The notes: generated by a model from the sequence alone, not told the origin. Positions 49,193 through 59,372 are shown, numbered from the stretch's first letter. The stretch is 63,720 nucleotides of DNA from Maledivibacter halophilus (GCF_900167445.1 NZ_FUZT01000020.1:1-63720); one strand, 5' to 3'. Numbers and translations are program-made.

Positions 49193-50833
49193 ATGTTAAA
49201 TCAAAAAGAACAGGAATTAATTGAATCAATCTTCTATCGATTAGTGGCCGTTAGAAGTGATAGTAATTCTTTTTATGAGCCTATCATAGAAGACATAATT
49301 TTAAATTGGTTTAAACAATGTGATTATTTTAGTAAAAATCTCAATTATGTTGGAACCCATCCTTTAGATGAAGATCGATTTCAAAGAGAGGTAGTATGGG
49401 CTTTGGTAAAGGGAGAAGGTGATGAGACAATTGTATTAATAAATCATCATGATGCTGTAGATATTGAAGAATATGGGAAAATTAAAGACTTGGCATTTAG
49501 ACCAGATGAATTAAAAGAAGAATTGAAAAAGAAAATTAAACAGAAAAGTATATTAAAGGACTTAAACGATGACAAGTGGATATTTGGTAGAGGAACTGCT
49601 GATATGAAGGCAGGAGTTGCCCTACAAATGGGAATCATGGATAAAGTTTCCAGAATGGAGTCTTTTAAGGGAAACCTTTTATTCTTATCGGTTCCCGATG
49701 AAGAAACTATTTCTAAAGGAATGCTTGCTGCAGTAACATTGATGAATGATTTGAAAAGTAAATTTGGATTAAATTATATTTTAGCTGTTAATTCCGAACC
49801 CTATTTTAATCATGTGAAGGATAAGGCAATAATGTACGAAGGTTCAGTCGGAAAGGTAATGCCGATAATTTATGTTAAAGGTGTTAAAAGTCACATAGCT
49901 GACCCTTATGGCGGTGTAAATCCTTCCCTTATTCTTGCAAGAATTCAGCAAAAGACAGAAATAAATCCAGAAATGTCCGATGTATATGAAAATGATGCAA
50001 CTCCTCCACCAGTTTGGGTTAACCTAAAGGACCGTAAAAAAACCTATGATGCTTCTATTCCTGAAGCAGCCGTAGGATACTTTAACTGGCTTACATTTAC
50101 TAAGAGTCCTATAGAAATTATAGATAAACTTAAGGTCTTATGCTCAGAGGCCATGGATGAGACACTTAAACATATTGAGTCATGCTATAAAGTATATTGT
50201 GAAATGAATCATGATGAAGTTGAACCCTTTGATTATGAACCAGAAATTTTAACCTTTTCCCATGCCTATGAATTAGCTTGTAAAAAGTATGGGGAAGAGT
50301 TTATTAATGGTTATGAAGAATATTTAGATGAGACAAAGGATGATTACTTAGATGGAAAAATCACATTGCCAGAAGTTGCTGTGAGGTTAATTGAATATAC
50401 CGGGGAACAATTGAGATCAGGTGATCCTTTAATCATAATTGGAATCTCTGGGCCCTTTTATCCCCATATTAATAACAAATTGATTGAGAAGGGTGAAAGA
50501 TATGATCTTGAAAAGAAAGTCAATGAAATTTGTTCAAAGTATTATAATGTGAAATATCAGTCTAACCAATATTTTATGGGATTATGTGATTTAAGCTATT
50601 GTGGATTTATTGGAGACTTAAGAGACATAGAGACTATCAAAGAGAATAGTCCCGGTTGGGATGATGTTTACAAAATACCATTCGATGAGTTAGATAAATT
50701 GACAATGCCTGTTGTCAATATAGGTCCTTGGGGTAAAGACTTACACGAAATAGCAGAAAGAGTTTATAAACCCGATGTATTTGAAAGAGTTCCAACTATA
50801 ATTTTTGATTTGATTCAAGAAATATTAAGTTAG
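49193..50833 (+). CDS. rocB: RocB-type M20 family peptidase
   Basis: A 546-residue zinc hydrolase of the M20/M28 class, RocB subgroup. Features are IVLINHHDAVDIEEYGKIKD with the first metal His/Asp, KWIFGRGTADMKAGVALQMGIMD with the bridging Asp, and LLFLSVPDEETISKGMLAAVTLM with the catalytic Glu. In Bacillus RocB belongs to the arginine/ornithine utilisation regulon, but its reaction is not proven. It has AAAGGAGG and stands alone here. Confidence 0.88.
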   Translation: MLNQKEQELIESIFYRLVAVRSDSNSFYEPIIEDIILNWFKQCDYFSKNLNYVGTHPLDEDRFQREVVWALVKGEGDETIVLINHHDAVDIEEYGKIKDLAFRPDELKEELKKKIKQKSILKDLNDDKWIFGRGTADMKAGVALQMGIMDKVSRMESFKGNLLFLSVPDEETISKGMLAAVTLMNDLKSKFGLNYILAVNSEPYFNHVKDKAIMYEGSVGKVMPIIYVKGVKSHIADPYGGVNPSLILARIQQKTEINPEMSDVYENDATPPPVWVNLKDRKKTYDASIPEAAVGYFNWLTFTKSPIEIIDKLKVLCSEAMDETLKHIESCYKVYCEMNHDEVEPFDYEPEILTFSHAYELACKKYGEEFINGYEEYLDETKDDYLDGKITLPEVAVRLIEYTGEQLRSGDPLIIIGISGPFYPHINNKLIEKGERYDLEKKVNEICSKYYNVKYQSNQYFMGLCDLSYCGFIGDLRDIETIKENSPGWDDVYKIPFDELDKLTMPVVNIGPWGKDLHEIAERVYKPDVFERVPTIIFDLIQEILS

Positions 50834-50957
50834 TTCTACTATAATATCAAAATTGTAATTTAAGGTAAATTCAAAAAAATAAAATATTTTTGGAATATTG
50901 CTCTAAAATTTCCGAAGACATATAATATATATTATATAATTTTGACAAATTAAAATC

Positions 50958-50974
50958 ATGTAATTTCCTCAATT
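50958..50974. repeat. Half copy of repeat family B
   Basis: CATGTAATTTCCTCAA matches the right end of family B. A convincing left end is not seen nearby. Confidence 0.5.
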
Positions 50975-51025
50975 GTTATAGATAAACAATTGTAATTCTG
51001 ATATTTAATATATAGGATAGAAAAT

Positions 51026-51061
51026 CGTTAAAATAGACTTGGCTATTTTAACGGTTTTTTT
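51026..51061 (+). terminator. Terminator in the rocB to GGDEF/EAL gap
   Basis: CGTTAAAATAG (51026-51036) pairs perfectly with CTATTTTAACG (51043-51053), followed by GTTTTTTT. The rest of the gap to 51424 has no gene; TGTCGAA at 51308-51314 fits the core of a Spo0A box, weak evidence. Confidence 0.85.
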
Positions 51062-51424
51062 ATTGTATAGGAACTCAAACATTTTTTAAAGAAATTTTAT
51101 GTGTTAGACAAAGTGATTTCAAGTGATACAAGAAATTATAAACTATTACCAGTAAAATATTGGTTCGAATTATTTTCTCTTAAAACTTACTAGAAAGACC
51201 CTAGTACTTGGAACATGTAATTTGCAACTCAAAACGCGTCGAAGACGCTTTTGTTCTATGAAAACATAAAGCATTAATTGCAAAAAAAGAAGGAAAACAT
51301 CAAAATATGTCGAAATTCAAATTTAATAATAGAAATTTATAACATTGAAATACTCTGCTTGGAAATCTAAAAATGAAGATCGTTTATTAAGGATAATATT
51401 ATATTGTATAGGAGAGACGATTTA

Positions 51425-53857
51425 ATGGATAGTAAATTAACAGAATCTAAAAGAGTAGAGGATGAAAGCAGTAATAAAAATAAAAAATTAAAAAACAAAA
51501 GGAAATTTGTATTTAAGTACATAAAATTACATAGAAAGATTTTTATTATTTTTGGTACAATTACTATCATAATGCTTGGCGGAGTATATTTAGTTGCACA
51601 TACAATATTTTTAGATAGTTTTGAGATTATAGAAGAAAACGAAACAAAAAAACAGATTCGGCAGGCCACTAATGTATTATCCCAGGAAATATTTCAGTTA
51701 AAGAGTTTTAATCAAGATTATGCAGTCTGGGATGCAACCTATAAATTTATTAAGGATAAAAATTCATTCTATATAGAAGAAAATCTCATAGATGAAACAT
51801 TTTTAACCAATGAATGGAATGCATTTATACTGATTGATATACACGGAAATTTTATATATCAAAAGGGCTTTGATTTAGATAATAAAAGAGAAGCCAGCAT
51901 ATCTCCACATTTTTTGAATCAACTTAAATTACAGTCACCCTTATTTAGGCTTGCAAAGCCAACTGATTGTGTTACAGGAACTATATCTTTGCCAGAAGGA
52001 TATATGATGGTCTCTTCTCATCCCGTTGTAACAAGCTATTTTAAAGGACCGATCCGGGGATGGCTTGTTTTGGGTCGATATATAAATTCTCATAAGATTA
52101 ATCAACTATCAAAGGAATCTAAAATTTCTTTTGCTTTGGAAAAATTTACCCAAGATCTAAAAGCTAAAAATACTGAAGTTTTTGATTTATCTTTAATTAA
52201 CAAATCAATTATATGGGCCGAAAGTAAAAATGAAGATTATATATCAGGATATTCTCTTATATATGATATATACGGTCAACCAGCTTTTGTTTTAAAAGTC
52301 AATAAGCCTAGAGACATATATAACCAAGTAAATTTAAGTGTTAAGTATTTTATGGGGATTGTTTTTCTTATAGGAGGGACATATTTTTTGGCAACATGGT
52401 TTTTTATGAATAAATTTATCTTTAATCGTTTGAAGATACTTATGTCTAGTGTAAGTGAAATTGGGAAAAATAGAGATTTATCAACTCGTGTTTCTATTCT
52501 ATTAAAGGATGAATTTTCATCATTGGAAAGTGAATTCAATACTATGTTAGAAGCCTTAGAAGAATCCCAAAAGAAGCTTATATATCAATCCCATCATGAT
52601 GATTTAACTCATTTATTCAATAGACATTATTTTTATGATCAGGTAAAGCAATGGCTTATACAGGTTAAGGGTGAGAATAGAATAGCCAGTATATTGTTTT
52701 TTGATATTGATAAATTTAAAGGGATTAATGATTCATTGGGACATGAAACGGGAGATCTTATAATAAAATCTGTTTCTAAGCGTATAAAAGATTATCTTTA
52801 TAAGGATAGTATTATTTCTCGAATAGGTGGAGATGAGTTTATTGCTTTTCTTCCTGACAAAGGGAAAAAAATTGTAAAATATGTGGCGGAAAATATTGTT
52901 GAAGAAATAAAAAAACCTTTTTTTATTAATGACAAGCAGATATTCTTAACTGCAAGTATTGGTATTAGTTTATATCCCTTTGATGGGGATAATGTTGAGA
53001 CATTGATTAATAATGCTGATATTGCTATGTATGGTGCTAAAAAAGAAAGTAACAGGAGATTTAAATTTTATACATCGGATATGAGAAATAGAGTATCAAG
53101 TGATATGCTCCGCAGCGCGTTAGAAAAAAATGAATTACAATTATATTATCAACCTAAAGTAAATGCTGTTACAAAAACTATAGAAGGTATGGAGACATTA
53201 CTTCGCTGGTCAAATAGCAAATATGGAGCCATATCTCCAATGGAATTTATTCCACTAGCAGAAGAAACCGGCCTTATTATACCTATTGGAGAATGGGTGC
53301 TAAAAAGAGCATGTCTTCAAAATAGAAAATGGCAGGACTTAGGATATAATCCAATACGAGTAGCAGTTAATATATCAAGTATTCAATTCATGCAACCAGA
53401 TTTTACTAGGGTAGTTAAAAAAACATTAGAGGAAACAAAATTAAATGAGAAATATTTAGAATTGGAGATAACAGAGAGTGTGGCATTAAACAAAGAGGAA
53501 GAAGTTATAGAAAAATTACTTATGCTCAAAGATATGGGCATACAAATTTCAATTGATGATTTTGGTACAGGATATAGTTCTCTTAGCTATCTCCAAAGAT
53601 TACCCGTTGATAGTTTAAAAATAGATAGATCTTTCATAAAGAATATTGGCAGCGATTCTACTATTATTAAAATGATTATTGGTATGGCTCAAAGCTTAGA
53701 GCTTTCAATAGTAGCTGAAGGTGTTGAAACAAAGGAACAATTGGATTATTTAATGAATCTTGGTTGTAAATATATGCAGGGATATTTGTTTAGCAGGCCT
53801 GTTCCAGCTGAAAAATTCGAAAAACTACTGGCTGATAATGGTATTATTAATAATTGA
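51425..53857 (+). CDS. Membrane GGDEF/EAL protein with CHASE4-type sensor
   Basis: An 810-residue c-di-GMP enzyme. TM1 is at about 30-52, an outer CHASE4-like sensor at about 60-265 (QDYAVWDATYKFI is typical), TM2 at about 305-325, then HAMP. The GGDEF domain (about 385-545) has an intact RIGGDEFIAF; the inhibitory RxxD site is replaced (YKDS). The EAL domain (about 560-805) has ETLLRW in place of EALLRW but keeps ELEITESV, DDFGTGYSSLSYL, SLKIDRSFI and VAEGVET. It may make or break c-di-GMP. ATG 51425 follows AGGAGAG. The TGA stop lies in the left end of a family B repeat. Confidence 0.9.
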   Translation: MDSKLTESKRVEDESSNKNKKLKNKRKFVFKYIKLHRKIFIIFGTITIIMLGGVYLVAHTIFLDSFEIIEENETKKQIRQATNVLSQEIFQLKSFNQDYAVWDATYKFIKDKNSFYIEENLIDETFLTNEWNAFILIDIHGNFIYQKGFDLDNKREASISPHFLNQLKLQSPLFRLAKPTDCVTGTISLPEGYMMVSSHPVVTSYFKGPIRGWLVLGRYINSHKINQLSKESKISFALEKFTQDLKAKNTEVFDLSLINKSIIWAESKNEDYISGYSLIYDIYGQPAFVLKVNKPRDIYNQVNLSVKYFMGIVFLIGGTYFLATWFFMNKFIFNRLKILMSSVSEIGKNRDLSTRVSILLKDEFSSLESEFNTMLEALEESQKKLIYQSHHDDLTHLFNRHYFYDQVKQWLIQVKGENRIASILFFDIDKFKGINDSLGHETGDLIIKSVSKRIKDYLYKDSIISRIGGDEFIAFLPDKGKKIVKYVAENIVEEIKKPFFINDKQIFLTASIGISLYPFDGDNVETLINNADIAMYGAKKESNRRFKFYTSDMRNRVSSDMLRSALEKNELQLYYQPKVNAVTKTIEGMETLLRWSNSKYGAISPMEFIPLAEETGLIIPIGEWVLKRACLQNRKWQDLGYNPIRVAVNISSIQFMQPDFTRVVKKTLEETKLNEKYLELEITESVALNKEEEVIEKLLMLKDMGIQISIDDFGTGYSSLSYLQRLPVDSLKIDRSFIKNIGSDSTIIKMIIGMAQSLELSIVAEGVETKEQLDYLMNLGCKYMQGYLFSRPVPAEKFEKLLADNGIINN

Positions 53858-53975
53858 GGAAATTGCATAATTCTAATTTAATTGGGTTGCATAATATATA
53901 TGGTATAGCTTCGAAGATTTTAAAACAATATGTGGTATTTAGTTTTTTGAGAAGGTAATTATGCAATTTCCTCAA
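53854..53975. repeat. Palindromic repeat family B, best copy
   Basis: A 122-nt element with ends TTGAGGAAATTGCATAAT and ATTATGCAATTTCCTCAA, a perfect 18-bp inverted pair. It supplies the stop codon TGA of the GGDEF/EAL gene. The interior is shared with the copy at 3825-3943. Confidence 0.9.
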
Positions 53976-54200
53976 TTAGTTAAAGTAATGCTTTAAAGGA
54001 ATTGAATAATTTAGATATAAGAGAATTATAATTATAAAGAAGCAAAAAGAAAATTTCAGGTAGACTAGGAAAAACTATTTGTATTATACTATATACTAAA
54101 GGAAACTCTAGAAAGCAAAAGGTGTTTACAGTGTAAAATTATGGTTTTTTTAAAGTTTATGATTTCTTAATATAAGATACTGGGTATATATGATTATGAG

Positions 54201-54307
54201 TATTTATAGAGAGTTCTTAGTAAAGTTCAATTTATGCATATGAAAATACTCAGCTCTTCTTGGATTTTTTGATGTGTATGAATTAAAGTCTTTATTAGAA
54301 TCTCTAC
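54201..54307. repeat. Palindromic repeat family A, divergent copy
   Basis: Recognisable by TTAGTAAAGTTCAATTTATG and GATGTGTATGAATTAAAGTC with changed arms. It lies upstream of the ClpE gene. Between it and 53976 I see no gene. Confidence 0.65.
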
Positions 54308-54397
54308 AAAATATGCTATACTGTAATAAATACATTTTTGTTTAAATTTTGAAATTGTGTACTTTTATAATATAGAAAAAATATGGAGATGATTTAC

Positions 54398-56689
54398 ATG
54401 AAGTTATGTTCCGTTTGCAAGAAAAATGTTGCAATAATATTTACAACTAAAGTGGAAAATGGAAAAACTGAGATGAATGGTTTATGTATAGAATGTGCAA
54501 AAAAAATGGGTATTCCTGTTATAGACCAATTAATGAAGCAAACAGGAATGTCAAAAGAAGATGTTGATAATCTCACCAGTCAAATGAACGATATGTTTGA
54601 AGATATGGATATGGATGATTTGGGTATGGATGATTCAGATTCTGATAATATGTTTATGAATTTCTTAAACGGGTCATTTTCTCCTAAAAACCATATGGAA
54701 AATAAAGAAAGCGAGCCTAAGGATCAAGAGCAGCCTTCAAATATAAAAGATAAAATAAAAGATAAAAAGAAAAACAGAAAGGGTAAAAAGAAAAGAAAAT
54801 TTTTAGAGCTATATGGAATAAATTTAACAGAAAAGGCAAAGAACAATGAAGTAGATAAAATTATAGGGAGACATAGAGAGATAGATAGAGTAGTCCAGAT
54901 TTTAAATAGACGAACAAAGAATAATCCTATATTAATTGGTGAGCCTGGAGTTGGTAAAACAGCAATTGCAGAGGGATTAGCTGTGAGGATTATGGATAAA
55001 CAGGTTCCAGCAAAATTATTTAATGCTGAAATTTATCTTCTTGATTTAACTGCTATAGTGGCAGGAACTCAATTCAGAGGTCAGTTTGAAGGACGTATGA
55101 AATCAATATTAAAGGAAGCTGCAGAGTGTGGTAATATTGTTTTAGTAATTGATGAAGTTCATAATATTATGGGAGCTGGAGAAGTTCATGGCGGAGTTAT
55201 GAATGCAGCTAACATTCTAAAACCGGCTCTTGCCAGGGGAGAGATACAGGTAATTGGTGCTACAACCCTTGATGAATACAGAAAACATATAGAAAAGGAT
55301 TCTGCTCTTGAAAGAAGATTTCAGCCTGTTATGGTTGAAGAGCCTACTATGGAAGAATCAATTGAAATTTTACATGGGATAAAAAATTATTATGAAAATT
55401 ATCATAAGGTTAAAATATCAGATGAAGTTATTGAGTCGGCAGTAAAATTATCTCAGAGATATATAACCGACAGATATTTACCAGATAAGGCAATAGATGT
55501 AATTGATGAAGCTGGTTCCAGAGCAAATTTAAAGAATCAGGGACTTGTTGAACTGGAAGCTATGAAGGAAGAATTAAATAAAATTCAGGATGAAAAAGAA
55601 TTGGCAGCAAGCAATAATGACTATGAAAAAGCTGCTGAGTGTAAGATGAAGGAATGCAAATTACAGGAAGAGATAAAAGCTATAGAAGAAGAATGTAGTA
55701 ACGTTAAAATAACAGTAGAAGATATTGCATTTGTTATTGAAGCTTGGACTAAAATACCGGTAAGAAAGATTACTGAAGAAGAAGCTCAGAAGCTATTAAA
55801 TCTGGAAGAGAGACTCCACAGGAGAATTGTTGGACAACAAAAGGCTATCGAAAGTTTATCTAGGACAATTAGACGTAACAGATCAGGATTTAGAAAAAAG
55901 AAAAAACCATCATCCTTTATTTTTGTAGGACCTACAGGAGTAGGAAAGACAGAAGTGGTTAGGGCACTTGCCGAAGAGCTTTTTGGAAGTGAAGAAGCCA
56001 TGATTCGTGTAGATATGTCAGAATATATGGAAAAACATACTGTATCTAAGTTAATTGGAGCTCCTCCAGGATATGTAGGATATGACCAAGGAGGACAATT
56101 GACGGAGAAGGTAAGAAGAAAACCTTATTCAGTTATTCTTTTGGATGAGATTGAAAAGGCCCATCCAGATGTATTTAACATGCTTTTGCAAATACTTGAA
56201 GATGGAAGACTTACCGACAGTCAAGGTAGAACAGTTTTTTTTGAAAATACAGTTATTATAATGACATCAAATGCAGGCACAAATTTAAAATCATATGGAA
56301 TTGGCTTTAACAAGGATGGATACCTGGCATTAGAAAGTAGAATGAAGGAAAGTCTTGCAGAAATATTTAGACCGGAATTTTTAAATAGAGTTGATGAAAC
56401 CATAGTATTTACTAAACTTTCACAAGAAGAACTTAGAAAAATTATAGATCTTATGATTGGAGAAGTAATCGAGGAAGTACAGGAAAAGGGAATGACTCTA
56501 GAAGTGTCAGATAGTGCCAAGGAATTTATATTAAAAGAAGGATATGATGAAAAATATGGTGCTAGACCTCTAAGAAGAACTATTCAAAGATATATAGAGG
56601 ATGAGATAGCAGAGAATTACCTTCAAAATAAGTTTGTTAAAGGGGATCACATTAAGGTTGATTTTCAAGAAGGGAAAATTGTATTATAG
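54398..56689 (+). CDS. clpE: ClpE-type ATP-dependent unfoldase
   Basis: A 763-residue HSP100 protein. The N-terminal zinc finger is MKLCSVCKKNVAIIF...CIECAKK (CxxC twice), followed by an acidic Met/Asp-rich linker and a Lys-rich patch. AAA+ domain 1 has LIGEPGVGKTAIAEGLAVRI and VLVIDEVHNIMG. A UVR-like helix pair KELAASNNDYEKAAECKMKE comes between. AAA+ domain 2 has FVGPTGVGKTEVVRALAEEL and VILLDEIEKAHPDVFNMLLQ. It unfolds proteins for ClpP. ATG 54398 has GGAG 9 nt upstream. I found no clear CtsR box before it, unusual for clpE. Confidence 0.88.
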   Translation: MKLCSVCKKNVAIIFTTKVENGKTEMNGLCIECAKKMGIPVIDQLMKQTGMSKEDVDNLTSQMNDMFEDMDMDDLGMDDSDSDNMFMNFLNGSFSPKNHMENKESEPKDQEQPSNIKDKIKDKKKNRKGKKKRKFLELYGINLTEKAKNNEVDKIIGRHREIDRVVQILNRRTKNNPILIGEPGVGKTAIAEGLAVRIMDKQVPAKLFNAEIYLLDLTAIVAGTQFRGQFEGRMKSILKEAAECGNIVLVIDEVHNIMGAGEVHGGVMNAANILKPALARGEIQVIGATTLDEYRKHIEKDSALERRFQPVMVEEPTMEESIEILHGIKNYYENYHKVKISDEVIESAVKLSQRYITDRYLPDKAIDVIDEAGSRANLKNQGLVELEAMKEELNKIQDEKELAASNNDYEKAAECKMKECKLQEEIKAIEEECSNVKITVEDIAFVIEAWTKIPVRKITEEEAQKLLNLEERLHRRIVGQQKAIESLSRTIRRNRSGFRKKKKPSSFIFVGPTGVGKTEVVRALAEELFGSEEAMIRVDMSEYMEKHTVSKLIGAPPGYVGYDQGGQLTEKVRRKPYSVILLDEIEKAHPDVFNMLLQILEDGRLTDSQGRTVFFENTVIIMTSNAGTNLKSYGIGFNKDGYLALESRMKESLAEIFRPEFLNRVDETIVFTKLSQEELRKIIDLMIGEVIEEVQEKGMTLEVSDSAKEFILKEGYDEKYGARPLRRTIQRYIEDEIAENYLQNKFVKGDHIKVDFQEGKIVL

Positions 56690-56693
56690 AGAT

Positions 56694-56715
56694 TTGAGGA
56701 AATTGCATAGTATAT
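56694..56715. repeat. Half copy of repeat family B after clpE
   Basis: TTTGAGGAAATTGCATAGTA matches the left end of family B and begins 5 nt after the clpE stop. Confidence 0.65.
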
Positions 56716-56731
56716 GTAAAAATTTTAATAA

Positions 56732-56768
56732 AAAGAATCAGTGTATAAAATAATACCTGATTCTTTTT
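56732..56768 (+). terminator. Terminator of clpE
   Basis: AAAGAATCAG (56732-56741) pairs with CTGATTCTTT (56758-56767), followed by more T. Confidence 0.85.
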
Positions 56769-56926
56769 TTGCATTTCAACCTACTTTACTAATAAATTAA
56801 AAACAAAGTCTATAGAGGATACACTATATTCGATATAAAGGCATAAAATGTTTTATAGGTGTGTGTTTATAGAATATAAATTTATTCATATTTAGTTTCA
56901 AAAATAAAAATATAGAGCTAATTATA

Positions 56927-57025
56927 TTGAAATAATTGCATAATATATATTGTATTGTCTTGAAGATTTCAAAACCATATATAGTAGTCAGTTTTCTCAG
57001 AAGGTAATTATGCAATTTCCTCAAT
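56927..57025. repeat. Palindromic repeat family B, copy before the GH3 gene
   Basis: The left end TTGAAATAATTGCATAAT and right end AATTATGCAATTTCCTCAA form inverted ends about 99 nt apart; interior AGAAGGTAATTATGCAATTT is shared with the copies at 3825 and 53854. It lies directly upstream of the GH3 ribosome binding site. Confidence 0.85.
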
Positions 57026-57053
57026 TAGCATATGATTTTCGGAGGTGAAAAAT

Positions 57054-59339
57054 ATGAATATAAATGAATTGATTAGTAAGATGACCATAAAAGAAAAAGC
57101 AGCTCTTTGTATAGGGGCTAGTGCCTGGTGTACTGCTTCAGTTAGAAGATTAGGAATTCCTCAAATAGTAATGACTGATGGTCCCCATGGAGTTAGACGA
57201 GTAGAAAATATAGATGAAGTTCAAAATATTTTTTCTTTGACTAAAAGTTTGCCTTCCACTTGTTTTCCTACAGCATCTGCTGTGGCATGTACATGGGATA
57301 CTGAGCTCTTACAAAGGATGGGGGAAGCTATTGGGCAGGAGTGTATTTCACGTGGAATAGATATACTTTTAGGTCCAGGAAACAATATGAAGCGTACACC
57401 ACTGTGTGGTAGAAATTTTGAATATTTTTCTGAAGATCCATATCTAAGTGGAGATTTAGCAGCTGCATTTATTAAGGGGGTACAAAGTAAGGGAGTTGGT
57501 GCTGCCTTAAAACATTTTGTGGCCAATAATCAGGAACATAAAAGACACACAATTAGCGCTGAAATAGATGAGAGGACCTTAAGAGAAATTTATCTTACAG
57601 CATTTGAAACAGCAGTAAAAGAGGCAAAACCATGGGCTGTAATGTGTGCGTATAATAAAGTGAACGGAACATATTGTTCAGAAAATAATGAGCTTTTGAC
57701 TAAAATACTTAGAGAGGAATGGGGATTTAAGGGCTTTGTTTTGTCAGATTGGGGTGCCGTTTATGATAGAGTAGAATCCTTAAAGGCAGGGGTAGATTTG
57801 GAAATGCCCGGTCCGCAAAAAAAATCCTTCAAAAAGCTTATTAAGGCAATTAGAAACGAGGAAATTGAAGAAGAAATATTAGATAAAGCAGTTGAAAATA
57901 TTATCAAAGCAGTAATTAAGTCTAAAAAAGCAGAAAAAAAAGATACAGAATTTGATCAAGGGTTTCATCATGAATTAGCCAGAAAAATGGCTAGTGAATC
58001 AATAGTCTTACTGAAGAATAATAATGATATTCTTCCTTTAAAAGAACCTAAAACTATTGCTATAATAGGAAGGGCCGCAAAGGAGCCCCATATTCAGGGG
58101 GGAGGAAGCTCACAGGTTAATCCAACTAATATGGATATTCCCTATGATGAAATAGAGAAACTTGCTGAGCAAGCAGAAATTTTTTACGAAGAAGGCTATA
58201 CTATGGATGAAAAAGTTGATAATAATATGATAGATAGAGCAAGGAATATTGCTCAAGGCGCTGATATAGCTTTACTATTTATAGCCTTACCACCCTATAA
58301 AGAATTTGAAAGCTATGACAGGGATGATATGGAGCTTACGAAACATCAAATTAAGCTGATCAATGAAGTGGCTTCTGTACAACCCAAGACTGTTGTAATA
58401 TTAAACAATGGTTCACCTGTTTCAATGGAGGATTGGATTGACAATGCTGCTGGTCTCTTACAAACTTGGTTCATGGGACAGGGAGGAGGTAAAGCTCTAG
58501 CAGACATACTTTTTGGGAAAGTAAATCCATCTGGTAAATTAACAGAAACTTTCCCAATGAGATTAAAGGATAATCCAACATATATAAATTACCCCGGTGA
58601 AAATGATAGAGTCATATATGGAGAAGGAATATTTATGGGATATAGGTATTATGACAAGAAAGAAATAGATGTTCAATTTCCCTTTGGATATGGTCTTTCC
58701 TATACAAGTTTTGAGTATTCAAATCTCAATGTTTCTTCAGATGAGTTCAAAGATATAGATGGATTAACAGTAGAAGTGGATGTGAAGAACACTGGAAAAT
58801 TACCTGGAAAAGAAATTGTTCAACTATATTTAAGGGATATAGAAAGTAGGCTTGTAAGACCTGTTAAAGAACTTAAGGGCTTTAAAAAAGTTGAGCTAAA
58901 GCCCGATGAAACCAAAACAATATCCTTTGTTCTTAATATGAGAGACTTTGCTTATTATCATCCTACCTATAAAGATTGGATAACTGAGAATGGAGAATTT
59001 GAAATTATGATTGGTAAGTCTTCAAGGGATATTTGTTTAACCAAAAAAGTTAATCTTGTTTCTACGACTAATTTACCTTGTACTCTAAATTATACTAGTA
59101 CCGTAAGGGAATGGCTTGATGATGAAGAAGGAAGAAAAATTATAGAATCTCTTAGTGAAGATATTATGAGTAGAAAGGATTTTCAAAGAGTCTCAGGTAG
59201 TTCTAATATAGATTTATGGAAAGCAGCAAAGGATACTCAATTGATTTTTTTACTAAAGCAAATGTCTTGGGCTATTCCTATAGTTCCAGATATTATAATG
59301 TCAAAATTATTGGCAAAGGTTCATAATAAAAGAATATAG
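57054..59339 (+). CDS. GH3 beta-glucosidase-type glycoside hydrolase
   Basis: A 761-residue intracellular enzyme (no signal). The N-terminal TIM barrel has MTDGPHGVRR, LGPGNNMKRTPLCGRNFEYFSEDPYLSG and the nucleophile D232 in GFVLSDWGAV. The alpha/beta sandwich domain follows (IAIIGRAAKEPHIQGGGSSQVNP), then a fibronectin type III-like domain (VDVKNTGKLPGKEIVQLYLRD). About 80 extra C-terminal residues with SEDIMSRKDFQRV are less usual. It removes terminal beta-linked glucose or a related sugar. GGAGG (57041-57045) precedes ATG 57054. The gene stands alone and ends with a terminator. Confidence 0.9.
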   Translation: MNINELISKMTIKEKAALCIGASAWCTASVRRLGIPQIVMTDGPHGVRRVENIDEVQNIFSLTKSLPSTCFPTASAVACTWDTELLQRMGEAIGQECISRGIDILLGPGNNMKRTPLCGRNFEYFSEDPYLSGDLAAAFIKGVQSKGVGAALKHFVANNQEHKRHTISAEIDERTLREIYLTAFETAVKEAKPWAVMCAYNKVNGTYCSENNELLTKILREEWGFKGFVLSDWGAVYDRVESLKAGVDLEMPGPQKKSFKKLIKAIRNEEIEEEILDKAVENIIKAVIKSKKAEKKDTEFDQGFHHELARKMASESIVLLKNNNDILPLKEPKTIAIIGRAAKEPHIQGGGSSQVNPTNMDIPYDEIEKLAEQAEIFYEEGYTMDEKVDNNMIDRARNIAQGADIALLFIALPPYKEFESYDRDDMELTKHQIKLINEVASVQPKTVVILNNGSPVSMEDWIDNAAGLLQTWFMGQGGGKALADILFGKVNPSGKLTETFPMRLKDNPTYINYPGENDRVIYGEGIFMGYRYYDKKEIDVQFPFGYGLSYTSFEYSNLNVSSDEFKDIDGLTVEVDVKNTGKLPGKEIVQLYLRDIESRLVRPVKELKGFKKVELKPDETKTISFVLNMRDFAYYHPTYKDWITENGEFEIMIGKSSRDICLTKKVNLVSTTNLPCTLNYTSTVREWLDDEEGRKIIESLSEDIMSRKDFQRVSGSSNIDLWKAAKDTQLIFLLKQMSWAIPIVPDIIMSKLLAKVHNKRI

Positions 59340-59372
59340 AAGTTTTAAAGGCTTAATTCAAGATTAATCATA

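Noticed and set aside
51308..51314. Spo0A box before the GGDEF/EAL gene
   Set aside because: Only the seven-base core TGTCGAA is present; in a sequence this AT-rich that is too short to support a site on its own.
54398..54500. ClpC instead of ClpE
   Set aside because: The N-terminus has two CxxC pairs of a zinc finger and no Clp-N repeat, which is the ClpE layout.
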